Source: Erythrobacter sp. KY5
GTDB taxonomy: Bacteria; Pseudomonadota; Alphaproteobacteria; Sphingomonadales; Sphingomonadaceae
Direction of reading: 5' to 3'
NCBI RefSeq assembly: GCF_003264115.1
Contig: NZ_CP021912.1
Span: forward strand, 2,897,001 to 2,961,000
Length of the DNA stretch: 64,000 nt
Shown: positions 8,563 to 17,251 of the stretch, piece by piece
How the letters are laid out: every line of letters starts with the position of its first letter
Position numbering within the stretch: the stretch's first letter is position 1
Translations under genes and position numbers: made by a program
The notes under the pieces: model-generated
What the model was told of the DNA's origin: nothing
The model's input: the letters and a program-made list of their open reading frames with translations, nothing else
Database searches by the model: none

Positions 8563-9609
8563 TCAGTTCCAGCCCGCGCGGTCGAACACCTGTACCGCCT
8601 GCGCCTGATTGCGCCCGATTTCGGCAGCGTTGAGCGTATCGGCCTTGAAGTCGCCAAGCTGCTCGACTGCCGAGTTGGCTTCGAGCCCTGCGACAGCAGG
8701 ATACTCGTTATTACCATCCGCGAAGTAGCGCTGTGCGCTTTCCGATGTCAGATATTCAAGGAAGCGGATGGCGTTCTCGCGGTTGGGCGCGTTCATCACC
8801 ACGCCCGCACCCGACAGGTTGATGTGCGTGCCTCGGCCATCCTGATCGGGGAAGATCACGCCAAGCCTGTCGAAGATCGCGCGCTGCTCCTCATCGCCGC
8901 CTGCAAAGCGTGCGAGGTAGTACGAGTTCACGACCGCAATCCGGCATTCGCCAGCGGCCACGCTTTCGATCTGCGCGGTGTCGTTGCCCTGCGGGTCACG
9001 GGCGAAATTGGCGACCACGCCGCGCGCCCATTCCTCCGCTGCCTCCACACCATCATGCGCGATCATCGCGGACAAAAGCGAGATGTTGTAGATGTTGGAC
9101 GAGGAGCGAATGCAGATGTCGCCGCGATAGGCCGGATCGGCGAGATCGGCATAGGTATCGAGGCCCTCGGGCTCGCCCTGCTCCTTGTCGTAAATGATGA
9201 CGCGCGCACGGGTCGACAGGCCGAACCACAGGCCATCGGGATGGCGTAGGTAATCAGGCAGGCGCTCGGTCAGCACGTCGGACTGGACCGCGGAGAGAAT
9301 CCCCGCTTCCTCCGCGCGCCAGAGGCGACCTGCGTCGACAGTGATGAGAAGGTCGGCAGGCGAAAATTCGCCTTCGCTTTCGATCCGTTCGATCAGCGCA
9401 TCGGCATCGGCCTCGATGCGGTTGACGGTGATCCCCGTTTGCTCGGTAAAGTCCTCGTAGAGCGCCAGATCGGTGTCGTAGTGGCGCGAGGAATAGATGT
9501 TGACCTCGCCATTGTCGGCGAGCGTCGAGGCTTCCTCGCCTTCAGCACAAGCGATTACGGCAAGAGCGCCGAGCGCGAGCGAAAAGCTGCCGAGAATCAG
9601 TTTCTTCAT
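8563..9609 (-). CDS. fbpA: Iron(III) ABC transporter substrate-binding lipoprotein
   Basis: Binding protein of 348 residues from the FbpA/FutA family. It begins MKKLILGS and has a lipobox-like LAVIAC, so it is probably a lipid-anchored periplasmic protein. VNIYSSRHYDTD near the start and the paired tyrosines in VVNSYYLAR are the positions that coordinate ferric iron in this family. The start at 9609 is supported by AAGGA a few bases upstream; the frame extends further but without a signal peptide. It forms a unit with the ATPase (same strand) and the permease (opposite strand). A Fur/Irr-like palindrome sits just upstream. Confidence 0.88.
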   Translation of the reverse strand: MKKLILGSFSLALGALAVIACAEGEEASTLADNGEVNIYSSRHYDTDLALYEDFTEQTGITVNRIEADADALIERIESEGEFSPADLLITVDAGRLWRAEEAGILSAVQSDVLTERLPDYLRHPDGLWFGLSTRARVIIYDKEQGEPEGLDTYADLADPAYRGDICIRSSSNIYNISLLSAMIAHDGVEAAEEWARGVVANFARDPQGNDTAQIESVAAGECRIAVVNSYYLARFAGGDEEQRAIFDRLGVIFPDQDGRGTHINLSGAGVVMNAPNRENAIRFLEYLTSESAQRYFADGNNEYPAVAGLEANSAVEQLGDFKADTLNAAEIGRNQAQAVQVFDRAGWN

Positions 9610-9629
9610 GGATGTTCCTTCCGTCATTC

Positions 9630-9646
9630 TTGCGAATGATTTGCAA
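9630..9646. promoter_or_regulatory. Fur/Irr-like iron-responsive operator
   Basis: TTGCGAATGATTTGCAA is an 8-1-8 palindrome with one mismatch, 20 bp before the iron-binding protein start. It resembles alphaproteobacterial Fur/Irr target sequences (TGCAAAT-like arms). A similar stretch, TTTGGCGAATGCAA, follows at about 9653-9666. Assignment rests on similarity and the iron-uptake gene next to it. Confidence 0.55.
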
Positions 9647-9669
9647 TAGTAATTTGGCGAATGCAAGCT

Positions 9670-10695
9670 CTAATCGCGAGCGAATGCGCGGACACTGCCA
9701 GCGCGCGGCGTGACGCGGTAGCGCTGCCCCTCCTCGACCGGAGAGGTGGTCTGGATGCTGATTTCCTCGCCGCTCTCGCTTTCGACCAGCACCCGGCTCG
9801 CAACGCCAAGCGGGTGGACGTCGAGGACGGCAAGGCCCCCGGCGTCCGGCTCGCAAACCAGTGCCTCGGCATGGATCAGCAAGTCGACATCCGGCCCCGG
9901 CGGCACATCGCCAGCAACGCTTTCGATCGGCCATGTTCCCAGGGGCGTGCGAAATCGCTCCCCCTCGCGCTCGGCGACAAGGATCTGCGCGCCCCCGAAA
10001 ATCGCCCCGACCGAGGCGGTCGCGGGCCGCTCGTGCAAGTCCTCAGGTGTGCCGAACTGGACAATCCGCCCGCCTTCCATCACCGCGATCCGGTCGCCCA
10101 CGTCGAGCGCTTCTTCCGGGTCGTGCGTGACCATCACCGTGATCGTCCCCGCCTCGCGCAGCAGCCGCCTGCAATCGCGCCGCAGGCGTCGCCGCAAGAC
10201 AATATCCACGCTGGCAAATGGCTCGTCCATCAACAGCACTTTTGGCCCCGGAGCCATCGCGCGGGCGAGTGCGGCGCGTTGTTGCTGGCCACCGGAAAGT
10301 TCATGCGGATACCGCCCGCCCAGCCCCGAAAGCCCGACACGCTCAAGCCAATCCTCAACAACCGCGCCACTTGCGCTTCCACGCGGCAACCCAAACGCGA
10401 TGTTCTTTGCAATCGTCATGTGCGGAAACAGCGCGCCGTCCTGAAACACGAGGCCGACGGGACGCGCTTCGGGAGGCGGGTTGCGTCCGGGCTCCGCCAT
10501 TACCTCTCCGCCGACGCTGACGTTGCCTTCCTGCACTTCCAGCAAGCCCGCCGCGAGGTTCAGCAAGGTTGACTTGCCGCAACCCGACGATCCAAGCAGA
10601 CAGGTGATTTCTCCGGCATTCGCGCTAAAGGAGACGCCTTTGAGCGCCGCAACATCTCCGTAAGCATGGGCAATATGACGAAATTCAAGGCTCAC
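9670..10695 (-). CDS. fbpC: Iron(III) ABC transporter ATP-binding protein
   Basis: Cytoplasmic ATPase of 341 residues. Walker A is LLGSSGCGKSTLLN, the signature is LSGGQQQRAALARAM, Walker B is KVLLMDEPFAS and the switch His is in VTHDPEEA. The C-terminal third is a TOBE-type regulatory domain. It would energise the permease encoded on the opposite strand from 10728. The initiator is GTG. Only 32 bp separate the divergent starts of this gene and the permease, so any two-way promoter must be very compact or the genes are read through from upstream. Confidence 0.9.
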   Translation of the reverse strand: MSLEFRHIAHAYGDVAALKGVSFSANAGEITCLLGSSGCGKSTLLNLAAGLLEVQEGNVSVGGEVMAEPGRNPPPEARPVGLVFQDGALFPHMTIAKNIAFGLPRGSASGAVVEDWLERVGLSGLGGRYPHELSGGQQQRAALARAMAPGPKVLLMDEPFASVDIVLRRRLRRDCRRLLREAGTITVMVTHDPEEALDVGDRIAVMEGGRIVQFGTPEDLHERPATASVGAIFGGAQILVAEREGERFRTPLGTWPIESVAGDVPPGPDVDLLIHAEALVCEPDAGGLAVLDVHPLGVASRVLVESESGEEISIQTTSPVEEGQRYRVTPRAGSVRAFARD

Positions 10696-10727
10696 ATGAT
10701 TGTCCGTTTTGGAAACGCACCCGGCAA

Positions 10728-12401
10728 ATGCAGGTGAGCCGCATTACGCAGGTCGATGGGGCCAAGGCAAGCACAGCTGCGCGCTTCCAGCTTGATCGCT
10801 GGACGCTTAGCGCGCTCGTGCTGGCCACCTTTGCCGCGCTGCCGATTGTCGCCATTCTTGCCGCAGCGCCCGAAGGCGGGTTCGAGGCGATTGCGCATCT
10901 CGCGCAGACCGTGCTGGGACGATATGTCGCCAATACGCTGGCGCTGATGGTGATGGCAGGCGGCTTTGCGCTGGTCGTGGGCACGGGATGCGCGTGGCTG
11001 GTGAGCGCAGCGCGGTTTCCGGGCCGGCGCATATTCGCGTGGGCTTTGGTGCTGCCACTCGCGGTTCCGGCCTATATCGCCGCCTATCTTTATGCCGACA
11101 TTCTCGATTTCACGGGACCTGTGCAAAGCGGCCTTCGCAGCGCATTCGGCCTGTCGGCAGGCGAATATTGGTTCCCCGAGATCCGCTCGCTCACCGGCGG
11201 CGCATTTGTGCTCGGCATCGTGCTTTACCCTTACGTCTATCTGCTCGCCCGCTCCGCCTTTGCCGCACAGAGCCTTTCTCAATTTCGCGCCGCGCGCAGC
11301 CTTGGTGCGGCACCTGCGCGAGCCTTCTGGCGCGTCGCCCTGCCGGCTGCACGCCCTGCCATTGCCGGAGGTCTGGCGCTGGTCCTGATGGAGGTGCTGG
11401 CGGATTTCGGCGTAGCGCAATATTTCGCGATCCCCACCTTCTCGACCGGGATATTCCGCAGCTGGCTGTCTATGGGGGACAAACAGGCCGCGCTCAAACT
11501 TGCCGCATTCATGCTGATTTTCGTGATCGCGCTGATCGCATGGGAGGCGCGCACGCGGACGGGGCGCACCGCAAGCAAGGACGGGCTTGCCGCGCGCGAT
11601 GATGCGCCTTTCATCGAGCTGTCACCTGCGGGCAAGGCGATGGCGACGCTGGCCTGCGCGCTGCCGTTGCTGCTCGGCTTCGTGATCCCGGCAGCCCACC
11701 TTGCCATGATGGCGATGAGCGACACCGCTATCGCGGCGGCGGGCGTCCTGTGGGATTATGCAAGCGGAAGCCTGTGGCTTGGCCTTGCAACCGCTATCGC
11801 CTGTCTCGTGGCCGCACTGGTGCTCGGCTTTGCGAAGGCGCGCTCGCACAGCCGCATTGCGCGCGGCGCGATCCGGGTGTCGACGCTCGGCTATGCGATG
11901 CCGGGTGCGCTGCTGGCGGTGGGCCTCCTGGCTCCGCTTGGCGCGGTCGATATCGGATTGACGCGGGGACTGCGCGACACGTTCGGATATACCGGCGGGC
12001 TGGTGCTGACGGGCACATCGCTGGTGCTCATATATGCACTGGCGGTGCGGTTCCTCACCGTCGCTTACAACAGCGTTGACGGTGGCCTTGCGGCAATCCC
12101 GCCTTCGCTCGACGCAGCGGCGCGCTCGCTGGGTGCCGGGCCTGCGCGGGTATTGGGGCGCATCTACGTGCCGCTGCTTTCGCCCAGCCTCGCCGCAGCG
12201 GCAGCACTGGTCTTCATCGATACGGTGCGCGAGTTGCCGGCGACCCTGATTCTTCGCCCCTTCAACCTCGAAACGCTCGCCACCCGCACCTATCGCCTTG
12301 CAAGCGATGAACGGCTGGTCGAAGCGTCGATCCCCGCCCTGATCCTGCTCGCAGCCGGATTGCTGCCCGTCCTGTTGCTCACGAGGACCGCGAAGCGCTG
12401 A
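10728..12401 (+). CDS. fbpB: Iron(III) ABC transporter permease
   Basis: Inner-membrane permease of 557 residues with about twelve membrane segments, made of two homologous halves as in FbpB-type iron transporters. Each half has a binding-protein-dependent transport EAA loop: RAARSLGAAPARAFWRVALP in the first and DAAARSLGAGPARVLGRIYVP in the second. It pairs with the substrate-binding protein and ATPase encoded divergently to the left. It is followed at 65 bp by bchI, and its stop codon touches the first of two direct repeats that may be PpsR half-sites. Confidence 0.88.
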   Translation: MQVSRITQVDGAKASTAARFQLDRWTLSALVLATFAALPIVAILAAAPEGGFEAIAHLAQTVLGRYVANTLALMVMAGGFALVVGTGCAWLVSAARFPGRRIFAWALVLPLAVPAYIAAYLYADILDFTGPVQSGLRSAFGLSAGEYWFPEIRSLTGGAFVLGIVLYPYVYLLARSAFAAQSLSQFRAARSLGAAPARAFWRVALPAARPAIAGGLALVLMEVLADFGVAQYFAIPTFSTGIFRSWLSMGDKQAALKLAAFMLIFVIALIAWEARTRTGRTASKDGLAARDDAPFIELSPAGKAMATLACALPLLLGFVIPAAHLAMMAMSDTAIAAAGVLWDYASGSLWLGLATAIACLVAALVLGFAKARSHSRIARGAIRVSTLGYAMPGALLAVGLLAPLGAVDIGLTRGLRDTFGYTGGLVLTGTSLVLIYALAVRFLTVAYNSVDGGLAAIPPSLDAAARSLGAGPARVLGRIYVPLLSPSLAAAAALVFIDTVRELPATLILRPFNLETLATRTYRLASDERLVEASIPALILLAAGLLPVLLLTRTAKR

Positions 12402-12422
12402 ACTGTCAGGATAAACTGTCAG
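12401..12422 (+). promoter_or_regulatory. Direct repeat / weak PpsR-like site before bchI
   Basis: AACTGTCAG occurs twice, at 12401-12409 and 12414-12422. Read as a PpsR site it is TGT-N12-TCA (12404-12421), one base off the TGT-N12-ACA consensus. It is 45 bp before bchI. Confidence 0.4.
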
Positions 12423-12466
12423 TTGTGCTTGTCCAATGACGGCCAAGCGTTCACAAGGGCAACCCT

Positions 12467-13468
12467 ATGGCCCGGTTCCCATTCTCCGCAATCGTCGGAC
12501 AGGACGAAATGAAGCGAGCGCTGCTTATCGCAGCGGTCGACCCAAGTGTTGGCGGCGTGATGGTGTTCGGCGACCGGGGTACCGGAAAAAGCACGGCAGC
12601 GCGTGCGCTGGCAGGACTGCTTCCGCCGATCACCGCGCATGTCGATTGCATCTATGGCGGCTCAAAGGAAGACGCCCGGCGCTATCCCGACGTGTGCGGC
12701 GGCGGTCCCTTGCGCAAGCGGCCGGTGCCTTTCGTCGACCTTCCGCTAGGCGCGACCGAAGACCGCGTGATCGGCTCGCTCGACCTGGAACGCGCGCTGC
12801 GCTCGGGCGAGAAAGGGTTTGAACCCGGCCTCCTCGCCAAAGCGCATCGCGGCTTTCTCTACATTGACGAGATCAACCTGCTCGAAGACCATCTGGTCGA
12901 CCTGCTGCTCGACGTGGCTGCATCGGGCGAGAACGTGGTTGAGCGCGAAGGGCTTTCGGTGCGCCACCCGGCGCGCTTTGTCCTGATCGGCAGCGGCAAC
13001 CCGGAAGAAGGCGAACTGCGCCCGCAATTGCTCGACCGCTTCGGGCTTTCGGTCGAAGTGCGCACGCCTGGCGATATCGAGACACGGGTCGAAATCATGC
13101 GCCTCGTCGCCGCGAACGAACGCGACCCGGAAGGCTTTGCGGCACAATGGGCAGGAGAGGACGAAAAGATCCTCAAACAGATCGCGCGCGGGAAAAAGCG
13201 GCTCGAAAAGCTCGAACCGGGCGAAGACGTGTTGACCGATGCGGCGCATCTGTGCCTCGCCGTGGGGGCCGATGGTTTGCGCGGAGAGCTGACCTTGATG
13301 CGGGCGGCCCGCGCGCTCGCGGCGCTCGACGGGGCGAAATCAGTACGGCGCGAACATCTCATCGCTGTCGCCCCATCCGCGCTGCGTCACAGGTTGCGGC
13401 GCGATGTGCTCGACGAAACCGGCTCAACCGTGCGCATCATGCGCGCGATTGACGAGCTGTTCGGGTGA
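12467..13468 (+). CDS. bchI: Magnesium chelatase ATPase subunit I
   Basis: AAA+ ATPase of 333 residues. With BchD and BchH it inserts Mg2+ into protoporphyrin IX, the first committed step to bacteriochlorophyll. Walker A is GDRGTGKS with Lys41; Walker B is FLYIDEINLL with Asp134 and Glu135; the arginine-finger region is in LLDRFGLSVEVRTPGD. AAGGG precedes the ATG. The stop overlaps the GTG start of bchD by 4 bp, so the two are translationally coupled. Length is normal. Confidence 0.97.
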   Translation: MARFPFSAIVGQDEMKRALLIAAVDPSVGGVMVFGDRGTGKSTAARALAGLLPPITAHVDCIYGGSKEDARRYPDVCGGGPLRKRPVPFVDLPLGATEDRVIGSLDLERALRSGEKGFEPGLLAKAHRGFLYIDEINLLEDHLVDLLLDVAASGENVVEREGLSVRHPARFVLIGSGNPEEGELRPQLLDRFGLSVEVRTPGDIETRVEIMRLVAANERDPEGFAAQWAGEDEKILKQIARGKKRLEKLEPGEDVLTDAAHLCLAVGADGLRGELTLMRAARALAALDGAKSVRREHLIAVAPSALRHRLRRDVLDETGSTVRIMRAIDELFG

Positions 13469-15156
13469 ACGGCCCATACGAACGGGGGAGCGCGCCCGAT
13501 CCGCTCCACGACGCGATCCGCGCCGCACGGCTCTTCACCCAGAACCCCACCCTTTTCGGCGGCATGGTGCTGCGCGGAGCATCGCCTGCGCGCGATGCCC
13601 TGGTCGTCGCCATATCGGAGGCGCTCCCGACCCGGCGCCTGCCCGGTCATGTCGATGATGAACGCCTGCTCGGCGGGATCGACATCGCGGCTAGTCTTGC
13701 TGCGGGCAAGCCGGTCGAGACAGCGGGCTTGCTGGCAGAAGCGCAAGGCGGCGTGCTGGTCGTGCCCATGGCGGAACGGCTTGATGAGGCTGTCGCGGGA
13801 AGGCTTGCGCAAGCGCTCGATGACCGGCGGGTCGCGCTGGTGTTGCTCGACGACGGGATCGAAACTGAGGACGCGCCACCTCCTGCTCTGATCGAGCGGC
13901 TGGCATTCATGTGCGACCTTTCACAGTCGCGCGAATGGCTCGGTGTATCGCTTGGCGCAATGCCGACGGGCGAAGCCGCGCCGCTGTCCGACGATGCTCT
14001 GGGCGCGATTGCAGCAACCGGGGCCGCACTCGATGTGCCCTCTCTACGCCCGTTGATCCACGCCGCCGAAGCCGCCCGCGCTCATGCCGCACTGGAGGGG
14101 CGCAACAAGGCTGCGAAACCCGACCTCGAAGCCGCAGCGCGCCTCGTGCTCGCCGCGCGCGCGACCCGGATGCCGCCGCAGGAACCCCCTCCGCCAGAGG
14201 AGGAGCAGCAGGAGCCGCCCCCTCCCCCACCGGAGAGCGGCGACACGCCCGACGACACCGACATGCCCTCGCCCGAACAGCTGGAAGAAATGCTGATCGA
14301 GGCCACTGCCGCCTCGATACCGCGCGACCTTCTCGAACAGCTGGTGAAGGGCAAGACGCCCAAGCGGGGCGCATCGGGTACAGGACAGAAGCGCAAGGCA
14401 GGGCTGCGGGGCAAACCACTCGGCGCGCGTCCCGGTATGCCGCGTGGCGGAGCGCGTTTGGCGTTGATCGACACCCTGCGCGCTGCCGTCCCATGGCAGG
14501 CCGAAAGACGCCGCGAGCGCGCCGCCGACCCCGACGCGCCGATCCTGATGCGCAAGGAAGACCTGCGCATCCGGCGTTACGAGGAAAAAGCCGCGCGCGT
14601 GACGATCTTCGCCGTGGATGCCAGCGGTTCGGCCGCCGCCGCCCGCCTTGCCGAGGCCAAGGGTGCGGTCGAGCTGATGTTGGCGCAAGCATACGTCACG
14701 CGTTCCGAAGTCGCTCTGATCGCTTTTCGCGGAGAGAATGCCGACATGCTGCTGCCGCCCACGCGCTCGCTGACACGGGCGCGGCGCGCGCTGGCCGAAC
14801 TTCCCGGTGGAGGCGGAACTCCGCTCGCCATGGGGCTTAATGCCGCGCGCGAGCTGGCACGCTCGGTCGCGGGCAAAGGCCGCACGCCGAGCCTGATCGT
14901 CCTCACCGATGGCCGCGCCAATCTCGATGCCAAGGGCCAGCCGGGCCGCACGCAGGCACGCGAAGACGCAGAGGCTTCGGCCAAGTCCATCGCACGCGAA
15001 GGCTATGATGCGCTGGTGGTCGACATATCCGCAAGACCGGGCCGCGAAGGTCCGGAACTCGCCGCCGCCATGCAGGCACGCTACCTCGCCCTCCCGCGCG
15101 CCGACGCCAAGGCGTTGCATTCGGCGATCTCGACCAATATTCGAGAGCCCGCATGA
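13465..15156 (+). CDS. bchD: Magnesium chelatase subunit D
   Basis: 563-residue partner of BchI. The N-terminal part resembles the BchI AAA+ module but has no intact Walker A. It is followed by an acidic, proline-rich linker (about residues 233-270, runs of Pro and Glu) and a C-terminal von Willebrand A domain with a MIDAS motif VDASGSAAAA and VLTDGRAN. The subunit builds the hexameric BchID motor with BchI. The initiator is GTG within the GTGA overlap with bchI; the stop overlaps the ATG of bchO. Confidence 0.96.
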   Translation: MNGPYERGSAPDPLHDAIRAARLFTQNPTLFGGMVLRGASPARDALVVAISEALPTRRLPGHVDDERLLGGIDIAASLAAGKPVETAGLLAEAQGGVLVVPMAERLDEAVAGRLAQALDDRRVALVLLDDGIETEDAPPPALIERLAFMCDLSQSREWLGVSLGAMPTGEAAPLSDDALGAIAATGAALDVPSLRPLIHAAEAARAHAALEGRNKAAKPDLEAAARLVLAARATRMPPQEPPPPEEEQQEPPPPPPESGDTPDDTDMPSPEQLEEMLIEATAASIPRDLLEQLVKGKTPKRGASGTGQKRKAGLRGKPLGARPGMPRGGARLALIDTLRAAVPWQAERRRERAADPDAPILMRKEDLRIRRYEEKAARVTIFAVDASGSAAAARLAEAKGAVELMLAQAYVTRSEVALIAFRGENADMLLPPTRSLTRARRALAELPGGGGTPLAMGLNAARELARSVAGKGRTPSLIVLTDGRANLDAKGQPGRTQAREDAEASAKSIAREGYDALVVDISARPGREGPELAAAMQARYLALPRADAKALHSAISTNIREPA

Positions 15157-16046
15157 GCGCAGCCCTGAACTGGAACCGCGAGGGACGCATCTGGCCGCAT
15201 CGCGATGCGTCGAGCTTCGTGCGCCTCGGCAGCGCGAACTGGCACGTTCAGCGCATGGGAGAGGTCGGCACCCCGCGCATCCTGCTCCTCCACGGGACCG
15301 GCGCATCGGTGCACAGCTGGCGCGGCGTCATGCCGGCGCTGGCGGGCGAGTTTGAGATGCTCGCCTGCGACCTGCCGCGTCACGCTTTCACCCAGGGCCA
15401 CCTGCCCGATGACACCTCGCTCCTTCGCATGGCGCGCACGATCCGGCGGCTGCTCGATGAAACCGCGTTTGCACCCGACATGATCGTCGGTCATTCCGCA
15501 GGCGCTGCGCTCGCGCTCCAGCTCGCGCTCGACCACGGATTTCGCGGCCCCATCGTCGGGCTCAATTCCGCGCTTCGTCCGTTTCCGGGACTTGCCGCGC
15601 AGGTTTTCCCGGCGATTGCCAAGGTGCTGTTCGTCAATCCTTTCGTGCCGCGCATCTTCTCGGCAGCGGCAAGCTTTGGCGGGGAAGCGGACCGGTTCCT
15701 TTACAAGTCGACCAATTCGCGCATCGATACCGAAGGGCTGGCCTGCTATTCGGCGCTTCTGAAGAACCCGCGCCACACCAAGGGCGCGCTGGCGATGATG
15801 GCAAACTGGGACTTGCCGACCCTGCGCACGCGTATGAGCGAGGTCGCCAATCCGGTGCTGCTGGTCCACTCGACCGATGATGCGGCAATCCCGCTGGACT
15901 GGGCGAAGGAAGCGCATTCGTGGCTGCCGACCTCTCGGCTTGAAGTGCTGGGCGGCCTGGGTCATCTTGCGCATGAGGAAGAGCCCGAGCGCGCGGCACA
16001 AATGATCCGCGAGTTTGCCGCAGAAACGCTCGCACCCGCCGATTGA
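15153..16046 (+). CDS. bchO: BchO, alpha/beta hydrolase of the Mg chelatase operon
   Basis: Alpha/beta hydrolase-fold protein of 297 residues. It shows LLLHGTGASVHSWRG (oxyanion region), the nucleophile elbow VGHSAGAAL with Ser115, an Asp in VHSTDDAAIP and the final His in LGGLGHLAHEEEPE. BchO always accompanies bchID in photosynthesis clusters and is needed or helpful for Mg chelation, but its reaction has not been settled. The start overlaps the bchD stop by 4 bp. Confidence 0.93.
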   Translation: MSAALNWNREGRIWPHRDASSFVRLGSANWHVQRMGEVGTPRILLLHGTGASVHSWRGVMPALAGEFEMLACDLPRHAFTQGHLPDDTSLLRMARTIRRLLDETAFAPDMIVGHSAGAALALQLALDHGFRGPIVGLNSALRPFPGLAAQVFPAIAKVLFVNPFVPRIFSAAASFGGEADRFLYKSTNSRIDTEGLACYSALLKNPRHTKGALAMMANWDLPTLRTRMSEVANPVLLVHSTDDAAIPLDWAKEAHSWLPTSRLEVLGGLGHLAHEEEPERAAQMIREFAAETLAPAD

Positions 16047-16061
16047 GGAGGAGGAGCCGCG

Positions 16062-16244
16062 ATGGAAAACTTCACCGAAAACTTCGGCTGGATCGAGATC
16101 GCGCTGTTCTACGGCATCGCGATCGGGGTGTGCTTCTGGCAATGGTGGAAAATGCGCCGCGAAGTGCGCGAAATGCGCGCCGAACGCGAGGCGCGCGAGG
16201 CGGCCGAGAAGGCTAACGCTGAAACCAAGGAAGAGGCGAGTTAA
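16062..16244 (+). CDS. Small single-span membrane protein after bchO
   Basis: 60-residue protein with one hydrophobic segment (IEIALFYGIAIGVCFWQWW, about residues 11-29) followed by a highly charged helix rich in Arg, Glu and Ala that could form a coiled coil. GGAGGAGGAG precedes the ATG, a strong ribosome site, and the gene is 15 bp after bchO, so it is probably co-translated. Its TAA overlaps the TAA of the convergent crtC gene within TTAA. No function is known to me; a role near Mg chelatase or in the membrane is a guess from position. Confidence 0.75.
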   Translation: MENFTENFGWIEIALFYGIAIGVCFWQWWKMRREVREMRAEREAREAAEKANAETKEEAS

Positions 16245-17251
16245 GCCTTCTTTCGCGGCATCCGGAACGGCAGCATGAATTGCACGACCGGCGATGCAAA
16301 GCGCCGCATGTCGAGGCTTTCCTGCACCGCGACCACCTCTTCGCCGTAAAGCTTCGATGCGAGTTCGCTGCGCGCATAGAAGGGCGTATCCTCCCACGTC
16401 CGCCGGACATGCCCGACCCCGATGTCCGATCGCGTGCGCCGCTCGATCCGCCAGCCGCTCTTGGGAAGCGCTGCGATGGGCGGCAGGTCGACCTCTTCCG
16501 GGATCGCGTCGGCGTCAAACCGGATAGCGCTTGCAAACACCGACCCGTCCGATCGCTCACCCTCGTAGCAAACCACCGCGCCTTCGCGCATGTGAGCGCG
16601 CGACCAATGCCACATGTTGAAGCCGCTCTCGAGGCTTTCGCGTCCGCGATTGTGGTCGAAATAGCCGCTCCCACTCCATGTGATGCCGGGCTCCTCCATC
16701 TCGACCTCGATCCGGGCGCGCGGGGCCATGCAGTGCCAAATATGGTTCTGCGCCGGGTCGAGCGCGAAGCTCGCTGGATTGAGAGCTTCGGGATGGACGC
16801 GCACCTTGCCAGCCACCCTTCGGTGGATCGGGTTGAAGAGCCGCGTGTCGCGCTCTTCAATATCGATTTCGAGCACGTTCCCATCCCAGCGAACAGCACT
16901 CGTCCCGATTTCTAGATTGCGCTCATCGCGCGTCACGTCGGCGCGCGGACGTTCGTGCATGACCCAGCGATGCGAGGGGCCATAGAGCGCGACATTGAGC
17001 GAGGAATGGTCGAGCGGATCGCCCCGCCCGCTACTCTTGTAATAGGGTGAGAATACGCTTCCCAGAAAAGCGATGATCGTCAGCCCGTGGCGCCCGTCCT
17101 CGCTGATGGCATCGACGTACCACCATGAATAGCCACCCGGCTCGATCGCCTCGTTGAAGCGAGGTCCGCGTCGACCTTCTTCGCTGCCAACAGCCCGGAC
17201 AAGGCGGCCATCGGGACCCCTGCCGAGGGATGCGTCGCCCCGCCCGCGCAA
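16241..17251 (-). CDS. crtC: Carotenoid 1,2-hydratase
   Basis: Adds water to the 1,2 double bond of acyclic carotenoids in the spheroidene/spirilloxanthin branch. Family features seen are PGGYSWWYVDAISEDGRHGLTIIAFLGSVFSPYY, LNVALYG, and GSGYFDHNRG with FNMWHWSRA. The frame runs on upstream inside crtD with no ATG near the conserved start; a TTG at 17251 is the nearest plausible initiator, giving about 336 residues and an overlap of roughly 170 bp with crtD. An ATG at 17362 is the alternative. The 3' end overlaps orf60 on the other strand. Confidence 0.85.
   Translation of the reverse strand: MRGRGDASLGRGPDGRLVRAVGSEEGRRGPRFNEAIEPGGYSWWYVDAISEDGRHGLTIIAFLGSVFSPYYKSSGRGDPLDHSSLNVALYGPSHRWVMHERPRADVTRDERNLEIGTSAVRWDGNVLEIDIEERDTRLFNPIHRRVAGKVRVHPEALNPASFALDPAQNHIWHCMAPRARIEVEMEEPGITWSGSGYFDHNRGRESLESGFNMWHWSRAHMREGAVVCYEGERSDGSVFASAIRFDADAIPEEVDLPPIAALPKSGWRIERRTRSDIGVGHVRRTWEDTPFYARSELASKLYGEEVVAVQESLDMRRFASPVVQFMLPFRMPRKKA

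Noticed and set aside
15081..16397. 438-codon ORF on the minus strand
   Set aside because: Antisense shadow of bchO and orf60; bchO has clear hydrolase motifs and operon overlaps.
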